DNA of 64,000 nt from CAILZL01 sp035548495. Its GTDB lineage: Bacteria; Pseudomonadota; Gammaproteobacteria; Steroidobacterales; Steroidobacteraceae. The position numbers were made by a program, and so were the translations under genes. Where the stretch lies: positions 1-64,000 of the forward strand of contig DASZSV010000051.1 in NCBI GenBank assembly GCA_035548495.1. Reading direction: 5' to 3'. The notes under the pieces are model-generated. The model did no database searches and had not been told where the DNA came from. It saw nothing but the letters and a program-made list of their open reading frames with translations. Each line of letters opens with the position of its first letter. Positions within the stretch are counted from its first letter, which is position 1. Shown here one piece after another: positions 1-9,453 of the stretch.

Positions 1-1
1 G

Positions 2-250
2 AAGAATCCCAGTGATCGCGATGTATTGTTGCAGGCAGTGGCAGCAGTCAACTTAGACACGCAGGAAGCACAACGCATTCTGTCTTCAGATCTTTACGCT
101 GCCGAAGTGCATCAGCTTGAACATCAATGGCAACGCGCCGGTATCAATGCCGTTCCCAGCATGGTGATCAATCAGCGTCATCTATTGCAAGGAGCACAGC
201 CTGTCGAAACAATTGTGCAGGCATTGCAACAATTGGCAAACTCCCGATAG
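2..250 (+). CDS. DsbA-family (FrnE-like) oxidoreductase, C-terminal part
   Basis: Only the last 82 codons are present; the gene enters from the left edge and stays open in this frame to base 2. The tail carries the hallmark of FrnE-type DsbA proteins: helical segment, then GINAVPSMVIN with the cis-proline (VPS) that faces the active site in thioredoxin folds, a strand with GAQP, and a final helix. In this family the catalytic CXXC lies in the missing N-terminal part, so activity cannot be judged. Proteins of this type act as thiol-disulfide oxidoreductases or isomerases, usually in the cytoplasm. The family call is fairly secure; substrate is unknown. Confidence 0.75.
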   Translation, partial: KNPSDRDVLLQAVAAVNLDTQEAQRILSSDLYAAEVHQLEHQWQRAGINAVPSMVINQRHLLQGAQPVETIVQALQQLANSR

Positions 251-367
251 ACATGCCATTTTCCGGGCCATCATCCGCCTGTTTGGCGACGTGACTCCGG
301 TCAACCCCAGGCCAATTCTGATCATTAGCAGCTGACCACTTCCTGATCCGGCGCTACCGTCCACAAC

Positions 368-505
368 ATGAAATCCATGCTTGCGGAAGCCGCCGAGCAG
401 CAATTGATCGAAGCTGCAAAACTGATGACATGTGAGCAGCGGCTGCGTGCGGAATGCAACGTAAGTTGGGGATTGGCGGTCACGCAATGGGAGTTGCATA
501 ATTGA
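368..505 (+). pseudogene. Possible remnant of a small hypothetical gene (45 codons)
   Basis: Bases 251-578 hold no clear gene. The only open stretch worth recording is this one, starting MKSMLAEAAEQQLIEAAKLM and containing a segment (CEQRLRA) that resembles a motif I recall from small bacterial hypothetical proteins (LIEAA..MTPEQRLRA). There is no convincing ribosome-binding site and the segment breaks off after a non-matching tail, so it reads more like a decayed fragment than a working gene. Family resemblance is from memory only. Confidence 0.2.
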
Positions 506-578
506 CCTCAAATGTTACTTCAGGCAGCATCAAGTTCCATGCGAGTCATTACCCGGTCATTGAGTCTTTAGGTTCATC

Positions 579-2760
579 ATGTTGCACCGAAAGCGATTCG
601 AGCTTGCTCTTGAAAGAATATCGGCCAACGACTGGGCTAGATTCGAACAATTTGCTTCGTCGTTTTTGACCTCTGAATTTGATAATCTTCGAACAGTCGC
701 AAGCTCTAGCGGAGATGAAGGTCGTGACGCAGAGTTATTTTCTCCCGATGGCGAACCCTCTGTAGTACTCCAATATTCAGTCACGCCAAAATGGAAACAG
801 AAAATAAGTGATACTGCTAAGAAGGTAAAGAAGAACCTAACGGAAGCCAAGTACCTCATATATGTAACAAATCGGCGCGAAAGCTGATGAGCTAAAAAAA
901 GAACTACGCAAAGATTTTGGTTTGCTACTTGACGTTCGAGACATGGGCTATTTTTTGGATCGTTTCGAAGGCGATGATCGCCTTGAGACGATTGCATCTA
1001 ATCTTGCACGTGACTTTGTCGATCCATTCTTAGAAAGCAAGGAGGTCATAGAAAAGAAGGCCCAAGCACTCACCTCTGGTGAAAACCGAGCGGCATTAGT
1101 CTTCTTAGAGCTTCAATGGCAAGATGATAGTCGAGAAAAAGATCTTACCAAAACTGCATTCGATGCGTTGGTGCGAATGGCTCTACGCTCCACCAACGCG
1201 GAACATCGTTTGAGTAGAAGCGGCATTCACTCAGCAATTAGTGGCTTGATACCAGCCAAGGACACTAAATTCGTCGCAGCCGAGACAGACAAAGCGCTCG
1301 CTCGTCTTGCGAAACAATACATACGCCATTATCCAAAAACGGATGAATATTGCCTTACACATGAAGAAAGTGAACGACTGAAAGGTCGTCTCTCAGAGAT
1401 AGAAATTGATGATCGCAAGCTCTGTAGTGAGATCGTAGGTATTCTAAAGTCTGTAGTTTCAAACCAAGAAAAAATTGACGATTCGAGATGGGATCAATTG
1501 GTTTCTGCCAGCCGTATCAGCATCGAGAAATTTTTACTCCACCGCGGAGAGCTTTTCGTCGCCGCACTTGATAGCGGACAGATGAGTCAACTGGGATTTG
1601 ACGTTGTTCACTCTATCGTTGAGTCGGTGCTTAAGTCAGACAAGAGGATCCCAACTACAAATAACACTTTCGTCGACGCAGTAGTTAGAACCGTAGAGCG
1701 CGTAATGACAGATCCTGGCGATGCAACATCGAAATACCTCCGCGGCATCGCCGATGCATACACATTATTGGCGTTCCTTCGCGAAACGCCTGATGTCCAG
1801 TCCGCTGTGAAAAAGATGTTTTCGTCTGGCGAAATTTGGCTTGATACATCCATTGTTTTACCGCTGTTAGCTGAAACCCTCTTGTCCGAGGAACAGTGGC
1901 AATTTCGACGCCTAATTTCAGTTGCTCAGGGGACGGGCCTAAAGATCAAGGTAACTCGTGGAGTTATTGAGGAAGTTGAACGTCACATCAATCGCGCACA
2001 GACTTGTGCCGCAATGAACGGTGAGCCATGGCGCGGTGCTTATCCGTATCTTTTTGCATTCTACGTTGCGACCGGTTCCGCACATTCAAATTTTCCAACC
2101 TGGCTCTCAGAGTTTCGAGGGGATGTACGTCCTGAGGACGACATCTCAGAATATCTTCAAAGAACCTTGCTCATCACCACAAGCGACCTATCTGAAGCCT
2201 CGGCGACGGCTGATCAAGAATTGAGGAGTGCCGTCATGGAGGCATGGACCCAGATTCACATTGAACGCCGAAATCGTAATGGCCAAGATTTTGATCAATT
2301 GCTGGCGCTGAGACTCGCAGAGCATGACACCGAGAATTATGTCGGCGTTATAGTTCGCCGTCAGCAAGAAGGGGCATCTGCGTTTGGATACACATCTTGG
2401 TGGTTGACATTGGATCATATGGCCTTTGAAATCACTTCAAGGATTGCTCCAAACTTAACGGGACGAGCCCCAGAATCACCCGTGATGAGTGCTGATTTCC
2501 TAACAAATTATCTAGCATTTGGACCGCTTCGCGAAAAAGTTGCAAGAAAAACTAACGCCGCTCTTCCCGTTGCACTCGATCCGGCACTTGTTGAATATCT
2601 TACGCCAGAACTTGTTCAGCTTGCTGCATCTGTTAGACGAGACGCGCTGGGACTGGCTGAGCACGTGATTCGTCGCAAAGTGAGGGATGCACTGGATACC
2701 GCAAAAAGACGTACTGGAGAGATAACGAGACGCGGCCTTGAAATTCCCATCGCAGACTAG
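579..2760 (+). pseudogene. PD-(D/E)XK nuclease + PIN-like domain protein, frameshifted
   Basis: Two reading frames join into one protein of about 727 residues. The first (579-887, 102 codons) has a restriction-endonuclease-like core: GDEGRDAEL at residues 45-53 and VLQYSV at 63-68, the acidic strand and Q-x-S strand seen in Mrr-like PD-(D/E)XK enzymes. It should continue as IGAKADELKKELRKDFGL, but that sequence lies in the next frame from 871, so one base has been gained or two lost near 870. The second frame runs to 2760. After about 300 mostly helical residues it shows a PIN-like pattern: WLDTS near 1846, VTRGVIEEV near 1951 and WWLTLDH near 2400, giving conserved acidic positions. Codon use is AT-richer than in neighbours (AAA, GAT, TCT frequent), suggesting transfer. 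There is no partner gene. A role in defence against foreign nucleic acid is an inference. It could be a pseudogene, a sequence error or, less likely, programmed frameshifting. Confidence 0.7.
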
Positions 2761-2899
2761 TGACGACCCATAAATTGTGAGCGTTTGTCCGGGGTAGGCG
2801 GCCTAATTTCAACTGCTGAAACTCTGGGTTGAGCGTAGTTTGAGTTACTAAAATACAATACAAAACGCTTACAGCACCAAGCAGCTATAACTCGGCAAT

Positions 2900-2950
2900 C
2901 AATCAACCGCACGAACAATCATCTTTGATGATCATCCGTGCGGTTGATTG
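2900..2950 (-). terminator. Long hairpin downstream of sodB
   Basis: Perfect 14-bp inverted repeat (2900-2913 with 2937-2950) with an inner ATCATC/GATGAT pair. It begins 10 bases past the sodB stop codon. There is no clear T-run on either side, so it may act as an mRNA-stabilising hairpin or a terminator for both converging genes. Confidence 0.6.
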
Positions 2951-2959
2951 CAACTCACA

Positions 2960-3568
2960 TCAGGCTTTCTGCAATTTCGCAGCAGCAGCTTCGTAGTTGG
3001 CAAGGTTGTTCAGGAAATTATCAGTGAAGTCAGGACGGCGGTTGCGATAATCCACATAGTAGGCATGTTCCCACACATCAAGCACCAGCAGTACTTTGCC
3101 TTCACCTGTAGCAAGTGGCGTGCCTGCATTGGGTGTCTTGGTGACTTTCAACTTGCCGTCGTTGCCGAGAACCAGCCAGGCCCAGCCGGAACCGAATTGT
3201 CCCAGTGCATTGGTCTTGAAAGTTTCCTTGAATTTTTCAACACTGCCGAAATCTTCCACCAGCTTCTTTTCCAGCGAACCGGGAATGCCACCGCCAGTGG
3301 GCGACAATGATTCCCAGAACACGTTGTGATTCCACACCTGTCCTGCATTGTTGAATACGCCAACGAGATCATTGTTGTTGTAGGACAACTTGACCAGTTC
3401 TTCGAGTGATTTGCCCTTCAAGGCATCATTCTTTTCAACCAGTCCATTCAGATTGACAACGTAAGTGTTGTGATGCTTGCCGTGGTGCAGCTCCAGTGTT
3501 TCCTGGCACATTCCACGGGCAGCCAGTGCGTTGGTAGAAAAAGGCAGTGCGGGTAGTGTAAAACTCAT
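2960..3568 (-). CDS. sodB: Superoxide dismutase, iron type
   Basis: Converts superoxide to oxygen and hydrogen peroxide in the cytoplasm. The 202-residue protein has the usual family length and begins MSFTLPALPF, typical of SodB; a GGAGG site six bases before this ATG decides the start over longer in-frame alternatives. Metal ligands are visible: first His in LELHHGKHH (about residue 28), His in VWNHNVFW, and Asp/His in DVWEHAYYVDYRN. Gln in NNAGQVWNH is the residue position that usually marks iron rather than manganese enzymes. It stands alone, convergent with the nuclease gene and followed by a strong hairpin. Metal choice is inferred from motifs. Confidence 0.93.
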   Translation of the reverse strand: MSFTLPALPFSTNALAARGMCQETLELHHGKHHNTYVVNLNGLVEKNDALKGKSLEELVKLSYNNNDLVGVFNNAGQVWNHNVFWESLSPTGGGIPGSLEKKLVEDFGSVEKFKETFKTNALGQFGSGWAWLVLGNDGKLKVTKTPNAGTPLATGEGKVLLVLDVWEHAYYVDYRNRRPDFTDNFLNNLANYEAAAAKLQKA

Positions 3569-3670
3569 GGCGGACCTCCAGACTGATAACCGGTTGCTGA
3601 ATACAGCAGTCGAAATGGACGGAAACCATAACAGTCTGTCCTGCATCAAGCAACCGCGATTCAATCCGCA

Positions 3671-4666
3671 CTACGGCCCTTCCACCTGATATCCGGCCTT
3701 GCGCAACTGATCCAGTCCGCCACCCTGACTGATCAAGTCGTACACCGGGCTTAACGCCAGTGCTGACTGATTGTGATCCAGTGAATAAGTGATTGCATTC
3801 AGCCAGGTGGACTTTGCCTCATCGCTGACCGCCTTGACGCTTTGCACACTGAACAATGCATCACGACAGGCGCTGCGTTCTTTCGCAGTGACCAGCTTGC
3901 GCAATGTCTCCACATCGCCGCGTGCCCAGGCCGCTGCACGTTTTTTGAGCAATGGCAGATCGGTCTCGAGTCCGGCAACCACATCAGTGAAACAGGCTAT
4001 TTCTGCCGAACGCGGCAACTGGCTGACATCCTTCAATACTTCACGCGGCTCGCCCACCTTGATGGTGACATCTTTCAACGGCACATCATGTTCTTCGGCA
4101 AGCTTCAGCACGGTTTCATGCACATCGTTCTTGCCGGTCAAATCATTGGCCTCAATCACGGCCTGATACAAACGCATTGCCGCGACAATCGGACGCAGCC
4201 GTTCAAAGTCGCCATCATCCAGCCGGTACTGATGAACCAGTACGGCATAACGTTGATACAGATCAGCAGGCAGTACTTCTTTCAGTGTTTGTTTGTCGGG
4301 CAACTTGGCTGCCTTGCGTATCTGAAAATACAGCGGCACCCAACCGAAGATGGACACCTTGGGGCGCACGTTGGTTTTGCCGATGACTTCCTGTGAAGCG
4401 GCGATAATCTTGTCCACATCGGCATACTTCCATATCATCTTCCTGGGTAATGGCGTCAACGTGCCCAGTATCCATACCACATGATCGCCTTTTGATATTT
4501 TCCACAACTGCGGCCCGGGCCATTCGCCGGTGATGACCACTTCATCCATCACCTGGTTATCGGCAGAAGGCGGCGCCGCATTATCGGCCACATCATTGCC
4601 GGATGCACAATACGCGTATTGCGCCAGCGCGAATAACAACAACCCGGTTAACCAGCGTGCACGCAT
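3671..4666 (-). CDS. TraB/GumN-family exported protein
   Basis: 331 residues with an N-terminal signal peptide (MRARWLTGLLLFALAQYAYC), so it is probably periplasmic or membrane-attached. The core starts PQLWKISKGDHVVWILGTLTPLP, the entry to the TraB/GumN fold, which is related to Tiki-type metalloproteases. The classical GTxH motif reads GTLT here, so the usual histidine is missing and protease activity is doubtful. Long helices and a few Cys (CFTD, SACRD) follow. The start at 4666 is preferred because it gives a clean signal peptide; an upstream extension to 4780 would bury it. It lies divergent from the M16 protease gene with about 210 bases between the starts. Its molecular role is unknown. 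Confidence 0.75.
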   Translation of the reverse strand: MRARWLTGLLLFALAQYAYCASGNDVADNAAPPSADNQVMDEVVITGEWPGPQLWKISKGDHVVWILGTLTPLPRKMIWKYADVDKIIAASQEVIGKTNVRPKVSIFGWVPLYFQIRKAAKLPDKQTLKEVLPADLYQRYAVLVHQYRLDDGDFERLRPIVAAMRLYQAVIEANDLTGKNDVHETVLKLAEEHDVPLKDVTIKVGEPREVLKDVSQLPRSAEIACFTDVVAGLETDLPLLKKRAAAWARGDVETLRKLVTAKERSACRDALFSVQSVKAVSDEAKSTWLNAITYSLDHNQSALALSPVYDLISQGGGLDQLRKAGYQVEGP

Positions 4667-4877
4667 GCAATGACTCACTATTCCCAGAATGGCCTTGTTC
4701 AGCAAACAAAGAATGATTGTTCCCGCCCTGCCTCTGACAAGTTGCAACCGGATGGTTCCAGCCTGCTGTGGAGAAAGCAATATACAGAACTACCGATAAC
4801 GATGTTTTAATGATGGGACTGGTTATAATGATCTAGTGTCGGGTTGTGTTTGTGTCCACAAAAATCAAGGAGCCATC

Positions 4878-7751
4878 GTGTTGTCACATACGTCACTGAA
4901 GAACAAGATTGCAGGTATTGCGTTGCTGATCAGCGTTGCACTGTTCACCCCGGTTGCATTCGCAGCGCCACAGTCAAATGCCGTTGCATGGCCGCAGGAT
5001 CACAGCGATTTGCAGCCCGATCCGGCCCTGAAATTCGGTGTGCTGCCCAATGGCATGCGCTACGTCATCATGCACAACAGTACACCGGAACACGAAGTAT
5101 CCCTGCGCTTCCGTTTTGCCACGGGTTCAATACAGGAATCCGATGCACAACAGGGCATTGCACACCTGCTGGAACACATGGCCTTCCGTGGCTCGAAACA
5201 TGTAGCTGATGGTGATCTCGACAAGATTCTGGAACGCATCGGACTCAAGTTTGGCGCCGACACCAATGCGTTTACTTCAAGCACCCAGACCGTGTACAAG
5301 TTTGATCTGCCCAATGCCACCGATGACAATGTCGATACCGGCCTGATGCTGATGCGCGAAATCGCCAGCAATCTCAACATTACCGATGCCGCATTGAAAA
5401 CCGAACGTGGTGTAGTGTTGTCTGAAAAGCGCTTGCGCGACACACCCGAATTGCGTGCGGAGCTGGATGAAATCACCAAATTGATGCCGGGCATGCGGGC
5501 GCCGACACGCTGGCCGATCGGCAAGGTCGACATTCTGGAAAAAGTCCATGCAAAGACCATCCGTGACTACTATCAGGCTTATTATCATCCGGAACGCGCC
5601 ACCTTGATTGTTGTTGGCGATGTTGATACCGACAAGCTGGCAAAAAAGATTGCAGAAAAATTTTCGGACTGGAAGCCCGCCAGACACAGCGACCCTGACC
5701 CGGATTTTGGCAAGTTGCAACCTGTCGATCATGCAGTTCACATTTTCGTCGAGCCCAGCCTCAATACCAATATCTCGATGGATTTCGGCAATGCCTATGA
5801 TGCCGTACCGGACACCCTTGCCAGAGAACGCGAAGACTTCATTCGTTATGCAGGATTGTCGATTCTGAATCTGCGCTTCCAGCAGGCCGCACTGGCTGAC
5901 GACGCGCCGTTCACTGGTGCCGAAGCCAGTTACACCAGCAACCTGTTCAAATCATTGCGTGGCACCACCATTTCCATCAACACCAAACCTGAGAAATGGC
6001 AAACCGGTTTGCAGGCCGTACAGCACATCATCAACGATGTATTGATACACGGTGTGCGTCAGGATGAAGTGGATCGCGTGGTCGCCATGATCAACACCAG
6101 CCTGAAAACCGCCGTGGCCGGCAGCAATACGCGCCGCACACCTGATCTGGCCAACCAACTGTTGAGCACACTGGAAAACAACGAAGTCTTTGTCAGCCCT
6201 CAGGAGAATGCAGACATCGCCGAACAGGCATTCAAGGACATCAAGGCCGCTTCGGTAACCGCTGCGATCCGCACTGCATTGACGGGCACCAATACCCAGA
6301 TATTCATGACCAGCAGCAAGCCGATTGACGGCGGCGAAGCAGCGGTTGCCAAGGTCTATCAGCAGGCCGTGAATGATGGCAGCAAGGCAACCACGTCGCA
6401 GTCACTGGCAACATGGCCTTACACCCACTTTGGTGAACAGGGAAAGATTGCAAAACAAACACGCGAACATGATATCGACACAACCTTCGTTCAATTTGCC
6501 AACGGCGTGACACTGGCATTCAAGCACACCGGATTTTCCGCAGGACAAGTGGATGTCACGCTGAAAGTGGGTGATGGCCGGTTGTCGCTGAAGAAGACCG
6601 GCAACAATCCGAATTACATGCTTGGTGCATTGATCACCGGCGGCCTGGACAAAATGGACTTCGCCACCATGCAGCAAGTGCTGGCAGGCAAGACTTATCG
6701 CATTGATCAGCCGCTATTGAATGAAAACCACATCATGCTGCACGGCGCCACCACACCGGCCGATCTCGATACACAATTGCAGGTGCTCACGGCCTATCTG
6801 ACAGAGCCTGCATTGCGTGCCGGCGCATTTGAACAACTGCGCAACATGTGGATCGACAACATTCCCCTGATCAATGCACAACCGTTGTATGCCATGGCCT
6901 ATCAAACACCCTTCCTGCTACATTCGAAAGATGCGCGCTGGACGTGGCCAACGCTGCAACAGGTGAAAGACGCCAGTCGCGATGATCTGAAAGCATGGCT
7001 TGATCCACAACTGCAACACGGCCCCATTCAAATCTCCATCGTCGGCGATGTCGATGAGCAGCGTGCCATTGATGCAGTTGCCGGCACTCTCGGCGCCTTG
7101 CCTGCACGCCCAATGGCAACAACCGCCTTGTCGCCACTCAATGATGTGACCTTCCCTGCGGCCACTTCCACACCGGTGGTGCTCAATCACACCGGCAACA
7201 AGAATCAGGCACAGGCACTGATTGCATGGCCTGCGCCAGATAGCCGCGACAATCTTCAGGACACGGCCGATCTGCAAATGCTGAGCGCCATCATCCAGGC
7301 ACGCATGATCGATGCCATGCGTTCAAAGACCGGCGCCAGTTACACGGCCAATGCGACGTACAACGGTTCGTGGCAATTCAAGGGTTATGGTTATCTCGCA
7401 GTGACATCAGATACCCAGCCGGAACAGACCCAGGTGTTTTTCGATGCCATCAACGAAACCATCGGCAGCCTGCGCAAGGCACCCGTCAGTGCCGATGAAT
7501 TCGCACGCGCACAGCAACCCATGCTGGCAACCCTGGAAAAGCAGCATCAGAACAATGATTACTGGTCGCGCGTGCTGGAGTCGCCTGCTGTTGATCCGCA
7601 ATATCTGGAATGGATTCGCAACGAGGCCGGTTACATCAAGGCCGTAACACCGGAGCGTGTGCATGCTGCCGCGTTGAAATATCTGCTGGATGACAAGGCA
7701 TGGAAAGCAGTGATGCTGCCGCAAACGAAGGAAACTGAAAAAGCAGAATAG
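4878..7751 (+). CDS. Secreted M16-family zinc peptidase (PqqL/pitrilysin-like)
   Basis: 957 residues. The start is a GTG at 4878, five bases after AAGGAG; it is followed by a good signal peptide ending near PVAFA, so the enzyme is periplasmic. The first M16 domain holds the inverted zinc motif HLLEH (residues 96-100) and the downstream glutamate region ERGVVLSEKRLRD. Four M16-type domains fill the rest (N-terminal catalytic, M16_C, a second pair without the zinc motif), ending about residue 950, the normal size for PqqL-like proteases. Such enzymes degrade peptides in the periplasm. A hairpin follows the stop. Substrate cannot be told from sequence. Confidence 0.88.
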   Translation: MLSHTSLKNKIAGIALLISVALFTPVAFAAPQSNAVAWPQDHSDLQPDPALKFGVLPNGMRYVIMHNSTPEHEVSLRFRFATGSIQESDAQQGIAHLLEHMAFRGSKHVADGDLDKILERIGLKFGADTNAFTSSTQTVYKFDLPNATDDNVDTGLMLMREIASNLNITDAALKTERGVVLSEKRLRDTPELRAELDEITKLMPGMRAPTRWPIGKVDILEKVHAKTIRDYYQAYYHPERATLIVVGDVDTDKLAKKIAEKFSDWKPARHSDPDPDFGKLQPVDHAVHIFVEPSLNTNISMDFGNAYDAVPDTLAREREDFIRYAGLSILNLRFQQAALADDAPFTGAEASYTSNLFKSLRGTTISINTKPEKWQTGLQAVQHIINDVLIHGVRQDEVDRVVAMINTSLKTAVAGSNTRRTPDLANQLLSTLENNEVFVSPQENADIAEQAFKDIKAASVTAAIRTALTGTNTQIFMTSSKPIDGGEAAVAKVYQQAVNDGSKATTSQSLATWPYTHFGEQGKIAKQTREHDIDTTFVQFANGVTLAFKHTGFSAGQVDVTLKVGDGRLSLKKTGNNPNYMLGALITGGLDKMDFATMQQVLAGKTYRIDQPLLNENHIMLHGATTPADLDTQLQVLTAYLTEPALRAGAFEQLRNMWIDNIPLINAQPLYAMAYQTPFLLHSKDARWTWPTLQQVKDASRDDLKAWLDPQLQHGPIQISIVGDVDEQRAIDAVAGTLGALPARPMATTALSPLNDVTFPAATSTPVVLNHTGNKNQAQALIAWPAPDSRDNLQDTADLQMLSAIIQARMIDAMRSKTGASYTANATYNGSWQFKGYGYLAVTSDTQPEQTQVFFDAINETIGSLRKAPVSADEFARAQQPMLATLEKQHQNNDYWSRVLESPAVDPQYLEWIRNEAGYIKAVTPERVHAAALKYLLDDKAWKAVMLPQTKETEKAE

Positions 7752-7770
7752 CAAATGAAGAACACAGAGA

Positions 7771-7797
7771 GAGAGTGCATCGTGGATGCACTTTCTC
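7771..7797 (+). terminator. Hairpin after the M16 peptidase gene
   Basis: Inverted repeat AGTGCATC/GATGCACT with a 3-base loop, extended by GAG/CTC with a bulge and followed by a short pyrimidine stretch. It lies between the converging M16 and acetyltransferase genes. Confidence 0.5.
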
Positions 7798-7807
7798 ACG
7801 TCAATCT

Positions 7808-8323
7808 TCATTGTGGATGCCGATACACCTGCCACACACCGCCACGAAAAGGAATTTCTCTTTCAAACGTTGCACCAACTGATTTTGCAACACGAACGGA
7901 TGCAACGTTTCGCGCGTCGATCAGACTGATCAATGACATCTCTGGCAAATATTCGGCGGCCATGCGTTGAACTGCACGCGCGGCTTCGCTGGAAAAACCT
8001 TGACCCCAGTACTTGCGTACCAACAACCACAATATCTCCGGTTCCGGCCAGTCATTGGGATACCACAATCCCACGACACCCAATACATCACCGGATTGCT
8101 TTTCAGTCACCGCATAAGGCCCAAAGCCCCGCAACATCCAGTGCCCCAGCAGACTCGACATTGTTCGCCAGCTTTCACCCTCGGTGAGTACGCGACCTTG
8201 CGTATATTGAGTGCATGCCGCATCGGAATAATGTTCATGCAACGCATGCCAATCATCATCACGCAGCATTCGCAGCGTCAAACGCCGCGTTTCGAGCGTA
8301 GTCGGCACCAGGAAGTGATTCAT
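7808..8323 (-). CDS. GNAT N-acetyltransferase (RimJ/RimL type)
   Basis: 171 residues. N-terminus LETRRLTLRML is the usual opening of RimJ/RimL-like acetyltransferases; the acetyl-CoA loop is recognisable around KYWGQGFSSEAARAV (normally R/Q-x-x-G-x-G/A), followed by NVASVRVAKSVGATFE. A strong GGGAGG site five bases upstream fixes the start. It is the last gene of a same-strand run of four small genes (acetyltransferase, acetyltransferase, VOC protein, this gene). The acceptor may be a protein N-terminus, an antibiotic or a small amine; nothing in the sequence decides this. Confidence 0.85.
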   Translation of the reverse strand: MNHFLVPTTLETRRLTLRMLRDDDWHALHEHYSDAACTQYTQGRVLTEGESWRTMSSLLGHWMLRGFGPYAVTEKQSGDVLGVVGLWYPNDWPEPEILWLLVRKYWGQGFSSEAARAVQRMAAEYLPEMSLISLIDARNVASVRVAKSVGATFEREIPFRGGVWQVYRHPQ

Positions 8324-8342
8324 ATGCGCCTCCCTGATTACG

Positions 8343-8708
8343 TCACGGATGTGCGTTTATCAACTCAATGCGGTTGCCGAATGGATCAGCAACGTGCACG
8401 CGTTCAACGCCATCGAGCGTTTCAGCAGGGGTAATCAAATAGCCTCTGTCTTGCAGCAAGGCAATGAGACTTGATAAATCTTCAACAACAAAAGCCGGAT
8501 GTGCCTTGCGCGCCGGGCGAAAATCAGCTTCCACGCCCAGATGCACTTTGACTGAATCATTTTCAAACCACGCACCACCACGCACTGCCAGCTCCGCAGG
8601 CTTTGGCACCTGTTTCAATCCCAGCACACCTTCGTAGAATTCTCTGGCGCGCTGTTCTTCGCCAACCGGCATTGATAATTGCACATGATCAATCACAGTA
8701 ATCTTCAT
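8343..8708 (-). CDS. VOC (glyoxalase/dioxygenase superfamily) protein
   Basis: 121 residues, one vicinal-oxygen-chelate module pair: MKITVIDHVQLSMP starts strand 1 with the metal-ligand His, REFYEGVLGLKQV is the typical first helix, HPAFVVEDL opens the second module and DPFGNRIELI with the metal-ligand Glu closes it. The family includes glyoxalase I-like lyases, dioxygenases and fosfomycin-type resistance proteins. I chose the ATG at 8708 because it places the canonical VOC N-terminus first; a GTG at 8717 would add three residues. It lies 19 bases before the downstream acetyltransferase gene, suggesting co-transcription. Confidence 0.85.
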   Translation of the reverse strand: MKITVIDHVQLSMPVGEEQRAREFYEGVLGLKQVPKPAELAVRGGAWFENDSVKVHLGVEADFRPARKAHPAFVVEDLSSLIALLQDRGYLITPAETLDGVERVHVADPFGNRIELINAHP

Positions 8709-8769
8709 GTTCTGCACCGGATAAGGGTGATCATTGGCAGAGTGTTGAAAAAGCCATGGCTGATTTTTC

Positions 8770-9363
8770 TCAAGTCGTCTCGCTCAAGGCCAGCTTGTAC
8801 AACAAATTCTGTTTCACACCCGGCCATTCATACTTGATGATGCTGAACAACACCGAATCGCGAACACGACCGTTGGGCATCACCATGTGATTGCGCAATA
8901 TGCCTTCCTGCTTTGCACCAAGACGCAGGATGGCATTGCGTGACGTGTTGTTCAGATAATCAGTGATGAACTCCACGCGATTCAATTCAAGCGTTTCAAA
9001 CGCATGAGTGAGCATCAGCAATTTTGCTTCCGTGTTGAAGCGGGTACGCTGAAATGATTTTGCAAGAAAGGTGGCGCCGATCTCGACACGTTTGTTGGGC
9101 AAATCGGCTTTCATGAATCGCGTTGAACCCGCAATGTTGCCGGTTGCCCTGTCGATGGTGACGAACGCGAGACCTTGTCCCGCCGCATGCTGCGACAGCG
9201 CGGTGTCTATGTAACCATCGACTTCTTCCGGTCGCGGCACCAGCGTGACAAACAGATTCCACAATTCTCCATCCCTGATCGCGGCACGCACGCCATCAGC
9301 ATGTTCTCTGGCGAGCGGCAGCAAACGCACATGCCGGCCTTCCAGCGTGACCTTCTCGAACAT
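8770..9363 (-). CDS. GNAT N-acetyltransferase (RimJ/RimL type)
   Basis: 197 residues. Starts MFEKVTLEGRHVRLLPLAREHADG, the common N-terminus of a subgroup of RimL-like acetyltransferases; the middle has KRVEIGATFLAKSFQRTRFNTEAKLL, where the pyrophosphate-binding turn sits, and ELNRVEFITDYLNNTSRNAI, the core strand with the family Asn and Arg residues. A GGAG lies nine bases before the ATG at 9363; a TTG at 9387 is the alternative. It is probably co-transcribed with the VOC gene. The substrate is unknown. Confidence 0.82.
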   Translation of the reverse strand: MFEKVTLEGRHVRLLPLAREHADGVRAAIRDGELWNLFVTLVPRPEEVDGYIDTALSQHAAGQGLAFVTIDRATGNIAGSTRFMKADLPNKRVEIGATFLAKSFQRTRFNTEAKLLMLTHAFETLELNRVEFITDYLNNTSRNAILRLGAKQEGILRNHMVMPNGRVRDSVLFSIIKYEWPGVKQNLLYKLALSETT

Positions 9364-9453
9364 CAGTGGCGACTCCGCAGATGACAATCAGGCAACAAGC
9401 ATATCGTTGAAGCCCGTTGACATCCAGTGACGCAAGCGCACCACACTGATCCG

